NCBI GenBank assembly: GCA_028818995.1
Contig: JAPPMR010000519.1
Span: 1-9,444, forward strand
Direction of reading: 5' to 3'
Source of the DNA: Candidatus Poribacteria bacterium
GTDB lineage: Bacteria > Poribacteria > WGA-4E > WGA-3G
Length of the DNA: 9,444 nucleotides
A program made the translations under genes and the position numbers. The notes beneath the pieces are model-generated. The model saw only the letters and a list, made by a program, of their open reading frames with translations. It ran no database searches and was not told the origin of the DNA. This document shows, piece by piece, positions 1 through 5,795 of this stretch (position 1 is the first letter of the stretch; each line of letters begins with the position of its first letter).

Positions 1-183
1 TTCCCACACATTTTCGGGGAGTGACTCGTTTGCGATTTCATGTTCGTCTAGTGTAAAGACCGAGGGATATGACCGATTGACGACTCGGTCTACGATACTC
101 GGTCTATCCACCTCACAAACCTTTTCTTCCGCAGGGATGCCTGTTGCCACGCATAGCAAAAATACTATCAGAAAGCGTTTCAT
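1..183 (-). CDS. Exported protein of unknown function, N-terminal part (runs off the left edge)
   Basis: This is the 5' end of a gene cut by the window edge; 61 codons are visible without a stop. The first 18 residues (MKRFLIVFLLCVATGIPA) form a typical Sec signal peptide: two basic residues, a hydrophobic core and a short polar end, with likely cleavage before EEKV. No lipobox fits the Cys at residue 11. The mature part is acidic and polar and includes the stretch NRSYPSVFTLDEHE, which I cannot assign to a family. The start is supported by an AGGAG at 190-194, six bases upstream of the ATG. The gene lies 42 bases after the stop of the preceding GT25-like gene, so it is probably cotranscribed, although a link to the glycan pathway is inference only. 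That the protein is exported is fairly secure; its function is unknown. Confidence 0.72.
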   Translation of the reverse strand, partial: MKRFLIVFLLCVATGIPAEEKVCEVDRPSIVDRVVNRSYPSVFTLDEHEIANESLPENVWE

Positions 184-189
184 TTCGTT

Positions 190-194
190 CTCCT
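190..194 (-). promoter_or_regulatory. Ribosome binding site of the exported-protein gene
   Basis: AGGAG on the minus strand, six bases before the ATG at 183. It supports that start for the partial gene, which cannot be judged by full-length comparison. The rest of the 42-base spacer (184-225) shows no convincing hairpin or promoter. Confidence 0.6.
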
Positions 195-225
195 AATGGT
201 GTCAGAGTCAATATTACGCCTGAGG

Positions 226-885
226 TTATTTTGATAGCCCTGCACTCGCAGAGACTTCGGATTTTCCGCCTGGCATCCCTATAAGAAGGTCGCTGCCGGA
301 ACGACAGACTTCTGCTCCTAATACTTTTAAGCAAACTTCCACTGGAAGCTTGCGTTCTTCCTGAAAGGTTAGCATTCGCTCGGCACCTTTGGGGGTATAG
401 ATAACACCCCAGTGCCTTCCGACTCCATCTTTATACCAGCCTGGCACTTCATGAGGGGTCTTCGGAAGGTCTTTGAGTACTTCTGCCCTCGAAGTACCAG
501 CGAGTTGCACTATATCTGGGCGATATGGTGTTAACAACGCTAAATAGTTGAGGGTATCATTCCATGGATAACGGAAGCACCAATCGTCTTCAAAAACACA
601 TGTCACTGCAGACCCGTTGGCGATCTCACGCAACATACGAAGTTGACTCCAGTTGCAGCCTGCAAACGCGGTGGTTTGATACACGCCTCTGTAAGGGGGG
701 GGCTGAAAACCATCTTCATTTATCGCTTGGGAGATACTCTTGAAATCCGTAAAATCTCTATGATCTCGTGCTACAAATCGATGGATAATATCTGGAGGCA
801 CCCCCTTCTGCGAGAACTGATTTTCTATCCACTCACGACGATCCGAGCGCCGTTCTAAATTGACGTACATTATTTTTTCTATCAT
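226..885 (-). CDS. GT25-like glycosyltransferase (first paralog by window position)
   Basis: A 219-residue protein with the hallmarks of glycosyltransferase family 25 (LPS-type galactosyl/glucosyltransferases). It has an N-terminal strand followed by the arginine-rich motif VNLERRSDRR (residues 8-17), a helix FAGCNWSQLRMLREIA near 74-89, and the metal/nucleotide-binding acidic motif FEDDW (98-102). A later segment GVIYTPKGAERML (160-172) matches the family's usual C-terminal part. It probably transfers a sugar from a nucleotide donor to a growing glycan in the cytoplasm; donor and acceptor cannot be read from the sequence. The start overlaps the upstream cytidylyltransferase stop as ATGA and has AAGGAGA just upstream, so the two are translationally coupled. 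An in-frame run of eight C residues spans codons 62-64 (695-702). Family assignment is good, specificity unknown. Confidence 0.85.
   Translation of the reverse strand: MIEKIMYVNLERRSDRREWIENQFSQKGVPPDIIHRFVARDHRDFTDFKSISQAINEDGFQPPPYRGVYQTTAFAGCNWSQLRMLREIANGSAVTCVFEDDWCFRYPWNDTLNYLALLTPYRPDIVQLAGTSRAEVLKDLPKTPHEVPGWYKDGVGRHWGVIYTPKGAERMLTFQEERKLPVEVCLKVLGAEVCRSGSDLLIGMPGGKSEVSASAGLSK
695..702 (-). repeat. Homopolymeric (C)8 tract inside a glycosyltransferase gene
   Basis: Eight consecutive C on the coding strand (G on the plus strand) make up most of codons 62-64 (CCC CCC CCT, Pro-Pro-Pro). Hand translation shows that a gain or a loss of one C leads to a stop codon before the EDD motif at residues 99-101. 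A slip in either direction would therefore inactivate the enzyme. The displayed length is in frame. Confidence 0.85.
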
Positions 886-1325
886 ATTCTTTCTCCTTGA
901 TAAAGGGTCAGGATACGTTCTATAATTCCACTCGTCCTTTCGGACATCCCACTCTCCAGCACCTCGTATGTGAATCCATATTTATCCTGGATCGGCAGAA
1001 AATTCTTATCCGCTGTTCGGTCTGCACCACAAAAAACGAAGGTTGGCTGCTCCTTTTGGACAATCCTTTCGAGACCTTCTCGGACGGCTTCATCCGTTTC
1101 GCCCGGAATTATAACTGTCCGGTCTATATACCTATTCGCCTTGAGGATTGCTAAGCGATGTTCTAAGGGTATAATCGGGCGGCAGCTGCCTTTGACAGCC
1201 CGTATGTGTTCATCTGTAGAAACTGCACACGTGAGCCAATCGCACTGCTGACGTGCCGCATGAATAAAAGAGACATGTCCAACATGGTATAAGTCGAAAG
1301 ATCCACTAATAAGACCTTTTTTCAT
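882..1325 (-). CDS. Cytidylyltransferase-family nucleotidyltransferase (TagD/RfaE2-like)
   Basis: A 147-residue single-domain protein of the HIGH nucleotidyltransferase superfamily. The N-terminus carries GSFDLYHVGH (residues 8-17) with the catalytic HxGH at 14-17. Lys46 and the EHRLAIL segment (55-61) match the substrate and CTP-binding region of TagD/HldE-C proteins, and MSERTSGII (127-135) corresponds to the second nucleotide-binding motif (RTxGISTT-like). Such enzymes join CTP or ATP to a phosphorylated alcohol or sugar phosphate, giving for example CDP-glycerol or ADP-heptose. Here it presumably activates a building block for the transferases around it. No kinase, dehydrogenase or phosphatase partner that would reveal the substrate is present. 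The start overlaps the upstream stop as ATGA, with GGAG 11 bases upstream. Length is slightly above that of TagD (about 130). Fold certain, substrate unknown. Confidence 0.88.
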   Translation of the reverse strand: MKKGLISGSFDLYHVGHVSFIHAARQQCDWLTCAVSTDEHIRAVKGSCRPIIPLEHRLAILKANRYIDRTVIIPGETDEAVREGLERIVQKEQPTFVFCGADRTADKNFLPIQDKYGFTYEVLESGMSERTSGIIERILTLYQGERI

Positions 1326-2134
1326 GACGGTTTTATCTCCGAAAAGAGTTTGCCGAGGTGCCCTTGTAGTTTCGGGATGCCCTGCACATCACTACCGAGG
1401 AATTCTATAGGATACTCCACAAGCAACGGGTCTGCCATGCTAAAAACACCTTCGGGTTCCCACCCGGATACATCTTCAAGTGTGGCCAGAAATGCTTTCG
1501 GTGTCCGTATACCGAGCGATATTTGATGCAAGAGTCTCTTTAGTATCAGGTCCGCCCCTTCCGGTGAGAAATACCCCGCCTTCAGATTCAGCCGTGTTGT
1601 GCCGACAACGACTTCTTCAAAGACACTGCGTTGAACGGAGGGTAGCCCTTCCGATCGGGTGCTCAGCAATAAGCACTTGAAGGACACTTTTTTTCCCGCA
1701 CAGTGGTTTGTAATCACTGGGGCGTTATAGATTTCCCTGATAAGTTTATTGTTTGCTATAAAGTGTGAGTGTACGATCCCGTGCATGTCGTCTTGGATAA
1801 AGAATTCGTTTTCGTCTTTTTTCGAGTTTGAGAGTTCCCGGAAATACCGACACAATGACCACGCATACGCGATAGGTGCAAACCCCATACCTGTCTCATC
1901 TGATTCAAAACCATAGAGTGCTTCAAACCCCGGGAACCCATCACCGACCGCATCCCGAATAAGGTCATCGACAGTTGTGTAATCCGCAGCGTCCATCGCA
2001 TCAATGAAGCGAACATGTGCGACATTGAACCCGCTCCACATCATGGAACTAATCGCGACGTTCCGACGATCAGTACGTCGAGGGAGCGACAGAATTGCGG
2101 ATTCAGGATTGATCCAAAGTTCGTTGGTTTCCAT
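1322..2134 (-). CDS. GT25-like glycosyltransferase with QDD motif (second paralog)
   Basis: 270 residues from the preferred start. It belongs to the same family as its two neighbours: AILSLPRRTDRR (residues 13-24) is the arginine-rich N-terminal motif, a helix at about 84-100 (GFAPIAYAWSLCRYFRE) precedes the acidic motif, and AGYFSPEGADLILKRL (186-201) is the C-terminal family segment. The acidic motif is FIQDDM (112-117), with Gln where the family usually has Glu; both Asp are kept, so metal binding may persist. The ATG at 2134 is chosen because GGAGG lies at 2141-2145 with a six-base spacer. A longer frame from 2185 adds 17 residues without family similarity and would overlap the upstream gene by 83 rather than 32 bases. 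It ends in an ATGA overlap with the cytidylyltransferase. Probably a cytoplasmic glycan-chain transferase; specificity unknown. Confidence 0.8.
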   Translation of the reverse strand: METNELWINPESAILSLPRRTDRRNVAISSMMWSGFNVAHVRFIDAMDAADYTTVDDLIRDAVGDGFPGFEALYGFESDETGMGFAPIAYAWSLCRYFRELSNSKKDENEFFIQDDMHGIVHSHFIANNKLIREIYNAPVITNHCAGKKVSFKCLLLSTRSEGLPSVQRSVFEEVVVGTTRLNLKAGYFSPEGADLILKRLLHQISLGIRTPKAFLATLEDVSGWEPEGVFSMADPLLVEYPIEFLGSDVQGIPKLQGHLGKLFSEIKPS

Positions 2135-2885
2135 AAATATCCTCCATCGACTGCTCTTTGAACTCAATATACGTGTTATTTTCATTTCTTTCGTGCGGAT
2201 GAATATCAGATTCTATGCCTACGATGTAAACGATGTCTGCAAAGTTTTTATCGGATGTCCAAAGTCCAGGTAAATCTCGGTATCTGTCAATAAAAAATTC
2301 TAATTCGAGCAGCGGTGTATCTTGCCTGTAGATATCGAGTATCGTTTTCGCGCCCCGCTTCGTGAGCATCAGTGCCTGATTCGCTTTAATGCCGTGCGTG
2401 CCTTTCCAAAATGGGAGTGTCGGGTGCTTTGGGAGCCCGTGAAGTTTCTCTTTCTCCTTTTCTCGAGTATGAAACGCAATCATTTCCGCATCGGACGGCA
2501 CTTCGGTTGAGATAAGTTCTTGATAAGTCCTTTCTCTGTTGAGTACTATATCGTCTTCCCAGAGCATGAAGTACGCATCCGATGGGTGTTTTTCGATCTC
2601 TATGAGCATCAGAAGTTTCGAGATCATATTGCCAACGAGACCTTTACCCTCCACACTGCTCAGCCGATTCATGAACCCTTTCCGATAATCCAACCCGTTC
2701 TGTAGGAAGATGTCTTTTACATTAAGCAACATCGCACCAATATGTGGGTATTCGGACGCATCGAACGCTTGGAAAACAGTCAACTTGGAGAAGTCGAACC
2801 CTGCATGCCACTGGCAGCCGAGCCATGTATACAAACGCTCTGGACGACGTTTCAAATTGAGGACGTAGTGTTCTTGAATCTCCAT
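2103..2885 (-). CDS. GT25-like glycosyltransferase (third paralog)
   Basis: 260 residues. It opens with YVLNLKRRPERL (residues 7-18), the GT25 signature strand and basic loop. FDASEY (41-46) follows at the position of the usual 'DA' turn, then a helix, then MLWEDDIVL (107-115), the EDD metal and donor-binding motif. ALMLTKRGAKTILD (171-184) matches the corresponding segment of the two paralogs downstream. It is expected to move a sugar from a nucleotide donor onto a cell-surface glycan precursor. A strong AGGAGA lies just before the ATG and overlaps the TAG stop of the FkbM gene, which ends 10 bases upstream. Its own 3' end overlaps the next gene by 32 bases. The C-terminal 30 residues are polar and variable. 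Family confident, donor and linkage unknown. Confidence 0.85.
   Translation of the reverse strand: MEIQEHYVLNLKRRPERLYTWLGCQWHAGFDFSKLTVFQAFDASEYPHIGAMLLNVKDIFLQNGLDYRKGFMNRLSSVEGKGLVGNMISKLLMLIEIEKHPSDAYFMLWEDDIVLNRERTYQELISTEVPSDAEMIAFHTREKEKEKLHGLPKHPTLPFWKGTHGIKANQALMLTKRGAKTILDIYRQDTPLLELEFFIDRYRDLPGLWTSDKNFADIVYIVGIESDIHPHERNENNTYIEFKEQSMEDIYGNQRTLDQS
2141..2145 (-). promoter_or_regulatory. Ribosome binding site deciding the start of the QDD GT25-like gene
   Basis: GGAGG on the minus strand with a six-base spacer to the ATG at 2134. It lies inside the 3' end of the preceding GT25-like gene. It is the best Shine-Dalgarno match near either candidate start and argues against the longer frame beginning at 2185. 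Confidence 0.7.
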
Positions 2886-2894
2886 GAAGCTCTC

Positions 2895-3500
2895 CTAAAG
2901 ACGGACGAACTTAAGCTCTCTTGTTAGAAATTTCTGTTCTTTTTTATCGAAGTTTGTGGGCATGCTGAGTGTGTTCCTATACCCTTGTGCGATTATCATA
3001 GGAACCACTTCTTCGTGCCGCTCAAAATGGGTTTCAACAGCAATAAATGAGGGTTTCAAATCCCACGAGTACGATTTAAACATAGACAGCTCAAAACCTT
3101 CTATATCCACAGCAAGTACATCAATTTTAGGGAGTTCAAGTGCTTTGATTAAAAAATCAAGCGACATACTGGGTACATAACAATTGTTTTGACGCTGTTC
3201 GTAGGGAACCCAAAAAGTATTATGATGTTTCAACGACACGGGCCGCCCCTCATTGATAAAGGCAAGTATCCAATTTGCATTTGGACTGCACTCGTGATAT
3301 TCCTCTACCATTTTCGCAATACTACATGGATCGGCATCAATGCCATAGTACTGCCACGTGTCAAATTCTAATGTTTTGGGTATATCTACTGGCTGTTCTG
3401 ACGCGACGCTATATTTGGGATCTACGAGATACAGGTATTCTGCGGTTCTCAGTAAACCCATTTGGACACATATCCCTGTCGACCTTCTTTGTGGATCCAT
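2895..3500 (-). CDS. FkbM-family SAM-dependent methyltransferase
   Basis: 201 residues from the chosen start. The FkbM core is visible: YYGIDADP (residues 51-58) is the acidic end of the second strand that binds the SAM ribose, VPSMSLDFLI (109-118) is the family's 'vtTLDdfl' motif, IDVLAVDIEGFE (126-137) is the 'iDlLKIDvEGaE' motif, and FIAVE (152-156) follows. These enzymes O-methylate sugars or polyketides; here a glycan sugar is the natural substrate. The usual DxGAxxG SAM loop before the first acidic motif is not evident in the first 50 residues, so the N-terminus is divergent or reduced. The ATG at 3500 overlaps the upstream stop as TAATG and has AAGGAG ten bases upstream. An alternative ATG at 3521 would add seven residues. 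Family confident; exact start less so. Confidence 0.82.
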   Translation of the reverse strand: MDPQRRSTGICVQMGLLRTAEYLYLVDPKYSVASEQPVDIPKTLEFDTWQYYGIDADPCSIAKMVEEYHECSPNANWILAFINEGRPVSLKHHNTFWVPYEQRQNNCYVPSMSLDFLIKALELPKIDVLAVDIEGFELSMFKSYSWDLKPSFIAVETHFERHEEVVPMIIAQGYRNTLSMPTNFDKKEQKFLTRELKFVRL

Positions 3501-4537
3501 TACCGATGCGCTCCTTTCCATGCATGACCTTCATTCGCGTGTGTGTAGTATTTTAGCACATCTTCATAAAGTTGTGGTTCAATACTCCGTTCCAAAGTAT
3601 AGAACGGTGAGGGTGTCTCCGGTAAGTTCGGCTCTATAAAATCCATACTCTTCGGTTTTTTGTAAATATCTGGTCGATCCCTGTAGTATCGATACCAGTA
3701 AAGGACTAAAAAGGATTCGGAATGATGATTACAATCTTTATCCTTAACAAAATTGTAGAAGTCTTCAAATTCTTTTGATTTCAGATGCGTCCGCGGCATC
3801 CCCATCCACCTGTCATTGACAAGCATATTGTAAGGATTCGCCATCATATCGTTTTTGAAAAAGTCGTAGGAGTCATAGCCGAAAAATTTAGGAGTTTCAA
3901 CGTAAAACTTTGCTGGGTCTGTACCGCGTGGACACCTGAAACTATATTCTGGGTTCTGCGCAGGATAATCTATGAGCGTAACATGATCTGGATGGGATTC
4001 CCAATGCGTTAGGAGATTTTGACAGAGTGGGAAAGGGGCATTAAAGAAAACCTGTGTATTCAACTTGAGGTAATACGCGTACGCTGTCTGATCAGATAGA
4101 TGCTTCAGCATCGCTATCATCGGCATGTACCATCTCCATGTTTCTAACCCGGACACAGAAATGATACGATCCTCAGGAAACTCGCACAACTGTCGATAGG
4201 GTTCAAGAAGCGGACGGACTTCTTCATCTACAAGAATATAAAACCCCGTCTGTGTTTTAATAAGATCGGTATATGTCGCTAATTCATAAGCTAACCAGAA
4301 TGTGCGTTTGATGAATCCTTGTAAAGCCAGATGCCGACTTCTCCGAAAGTCGCCATTGACAAAAAAGAGCGGCACACAACAGGCCATCTTCGATGCATCA
4401 ACATCATAGTCAAACAGAGATGCTAACGAATGCTTTAAACACGGCATCTCTAAAAATAGCCATTCACGCATGTTTGGAGGGTAACCTTTTATCTTCAGCG
4501 TCGTGGTTGTATTCGGTTGATGCCATTGAATTTCCAT
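3500..4537 (-). CDS. Putative GT-A-like transferase, divergent, NTQ in place of DxD
   Basis: 345 residues, clearly paralogous to the protein encoded at 5792-6841. Shared blocks include EMPCLKHS versus EMPILEKS, GFIKRTFWLAYEL versus GFMKRAMWQAYEL, FYILVDEEV versus YYIVAEETI, CEFPEDRII versus CEFPGDHII, and a C-terminal LVLYWYRYY versus TALYWLKYL. The layout (N-terminal Rossmann-like half, a central strand ending in a short acidic motif, a C-terminal catalytic half) resembles nucleotide-sugar transferases such as GT8. At the position expected for the metal-binding DxD, the sequence is LKLNTQVFF (158-166), so no Asp remains. It may be a metal-independent transferase, a partner subunit, or non-catalytic. 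No signal peptide or membrane segment is seen. It starts 12 bases after the sulfotransferase stop with GGAG seven bases upstream. The transferase call is inference from context and distant pattern. Confidence 0.6.
   Translation of the reverse strand: MEIQWHQPNTTTTLKIKGYPPNMREWLFLEMPCLKHSLASLFDYDVDASKMACCVPLFFVNGDFRRSRHLALQGFIKRTFWLAYELATYTDLIKTQTGFYILVDEEVRPLLEPYRQLCEFPEDRIISVSGLETWRWYMPMIAMLKHLSDQTAYAYYLKLNTQVFFNAPFPLCQNLLTHWESHPDHVTLIDYPAQNPEYSFRCPRGTDPAKFYVETPKFFGYDSYDFFKNDMMANPYNMLVNDRWMGMPRTHLKSKEFEDFYNFVKDKDCNHHSESFLVLYWYRYYRDRPDIYKKPKSMDFIEPNLPETPSPFYTLERSIEPQLYEDVLKYYTHANEGHAWKGAHR
3511..3516 (-). promoter_or_regulatory. Ribosome binding site favouring the 3500 start of the FkbM gene
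   Basis: AAGGAG on the minus strand, ten bases before the ATG at 3500. It lies downstream of the alternative ATG at 3521, so it can only serve the shorter form. The alternative start has only a weak GAAGGT upstream of it. Confidence 0.5.
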
Positions 4538-4549
4538 TTCATATCTCCC

Positions 4550-5215
4550 TTACTTATCAAATTCAGCCCAACTTTTGGACACAAAATCCTCATAAAATTC
4601 ATCTGTATAAGTGCCTGATATTTTCTGTTTCTTTATCTTACTGAAATCTACCTGTTCCAACGAATTACCCAAATAATCGCTTACCCGTCTCATTGTGTTT
4701 AGCCAGGAATCGCTATCTCTCAAATCCGCCTCGTAGATCAAGCGCAGCGGATGTATCTCATGAGTATCAAAAAACTCGAAAGCCAACGCTTGCTCAATAA
4801 CCAATCTTCTCAGGAAACCGTTAACGTTGTGCGGGTCAATTCCCGCCATATCTTCAGCCTTTTCTTCAACAACCTTGTTAGAAAACGGCGCGCCTCCATC
4901 TATCTTGAGTTTCGTAAGTGATATGGCTTGACGAATTTTGTTTCCACGTATCAAATGAACGAATTTTGTGTTCGGATGACGCTCCAAGTATGGTTCAAAA
5001 AAAGACTGATTATAATTTGATTGACAGTGTGATTCAATATGTGAAAAAAAGCGATAATGCGTGCAGTGATTTAATGCCATCAAGTCTCTATAAGTCGGAT
5101 TCTGTTTTAAAAAGTCCCATGTATTGGTGAGAGAAAACCCTGGGAAGCAGAGATTGATTAAATCTTCAAATAGATGTGTTCCACTGCGTTCTTCAGAGAT
5201 AAGAAACAACTTCAT
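4550..5215 (-). CDS. Sulfotransferase, Stf0-like (PAPS-dependent)
   Basis: 221 residues from the chosen start. FLISEERSGTHLFEDLI (residues 4-20) is the 5'-phosphosulfate loop that binds PAPS at the very N-terminus. KFVHLIRGNKIRQAISLTK (84-102) is the 3'-phosphate motif, with Arg90 and Ser99 in the usual places and the 'RQAxSL' wording typical of Stf0 (trehalose 2-sulfotransferase) relatives. LIYEADL (159-165) followed by a helix and YLG (181-183) is the standard sulfotransferase ending. It should transfer sulfate from PAPS to a hydroxyl of a sugar in the cytoplasm. The ATG at 5215 puts the PAPS loop at the correct distance and has AAGGGA upstream; the ATG at 5233 adds six residues and lacks a Shine-Dalgarno. 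It lies one base after the methyltransferase stop (TGATATG). GC is about 39% by hand count, lower than several neighbours. Confidence 0.85.
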   Translation of the reverse strand: MKLFLISEERSGTHLFEDLINLCFPGFSLTNTWDFLKQNPTYRDLMALNHCTHYRFFSHIESHCQSNYNQSFFEPYLERHPNTKFVHLIRGNKIRQAISLTKLKIDGGAPFSNKVVEEKAEDMAGIDPHNVNGFLRRLVIEQALAFEFFDTHEIHPLRLIYEADLRDSDSWLNTMRRVSDYLGNSLEQVDFSKIKKQKISGTYTDEFYEDFVSKSWAEFDK

Positions 5216-5216
5216 A

Positions 5217-5795
5217 TCATCTGTTCCCTTCATTCAAGCAGTAAGTGTTCCATTTCAAAAGTATCACGTTATCCAAACCGTCAGTAGGTGGCACTGTTAA
5301 TGTGAGTAAAGATTTGTCATTTATTTCCTCTAAACGACGATTAATGGCTCCCGGGTTATTCTCAACATCCTCACATATCATAATACCATTCGGTGCGCAA
5401 AATCGTTGATATTTTTTGAAAAAGTAAATTTGATCTTCATATTTATGTGTGCCATCATCTATAAGCAGGTGAAAGGTGCCGTGCATTGAGACTTCAAGCA
5501 ATGTTTCTTCTCTATAAGCATCCGCTTTGATAAAGAATCCCTTTTCCGGCAAAGGTGACTGCAAGTCTTTTATATCAATGCCTACATATTTTTCCACAAA
5601 AGGCATCTGGCAGAAAGCATGACCACTGCCGACACAAAAATCAGAAACTCCAATTTCAAGGACTCGAAGGGGGTGGGCACCATTTATATGGTAAAGGGAC
5701 GCCATTACAAAATCATAGACCGTGCCGTAATAGTGTCTTTGTCCGACCTTATCTGTGTCTGTCTTTCTGAAGTAGTCGGTGGGATTTATTTTCAT
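5217..5795 (-). CDS. Class I SAM methyltransferase, demethylmacrocin O-methyltransferase-like
   Basis: 192 residues. TDTDKVGQRHYYGTVYDFV (residues 12-30) matches the 'TDKxxxHxYxxxYe' lead-in found in demethylmacrocin O-methyltransferases and related sugar methyltransferases. RVLEIGVSDFCVGSG (44-58) is the SAM-binding loop, VGIDI (71-75) the ribose-binding acidic strand end, and HLLIDDGTHKYEDQI (109-123) the catalytic and metal-site region with paired Asp and His. CAPNGIMICEDV (133-144) completes the core. It probably O-methylates a deoxy- or other modified sugar, either as nucleotide sugar or on the glycan. The start overlaps the preceding stop as ATGA, with only a weak AAGAGA upstream, so it likely depends on coupled translation. 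Complete for the family. The sugar and position methylated are unknown. Confidence 0.85.
   Translation of the reverse strand: MKINPTDYFRKTDTDKVGQRHYYGTVYDFVMASLYHINGAHPLRVLEIGVSDFCVGSGHAFCQMPFVEKYVGIDIKDLQSPLPEKGFFIKADAYREETLLEVSMHGTFHLLIDDGTHKYEDQIYFFKKYQRFCAPNGIMICEDVENNPGAINRRLEEINDKSLLTLTVPPTDGLDNVILLKWNTYCLNEGNR

Noticed and set aside
184..225. A terminator between the last GT25-like gene and the exported-protein gene
   Set aside because: The spacer contains no GC-rich inverted repeat followed by a T run. The only local pattern is a short TGAC-TC-TGAC direct repeat, which is likely chance.
2135..2185. N-terminal extension of the QDD GT25-like protein (start at 2185)
   Set aside because: The 17 extra residues do not resemble the paralogs, the extension deepens the overlap with the upstream gene to 83 bases, and the GGAGG at 2141-2145 serves the internal ATG at 2134.
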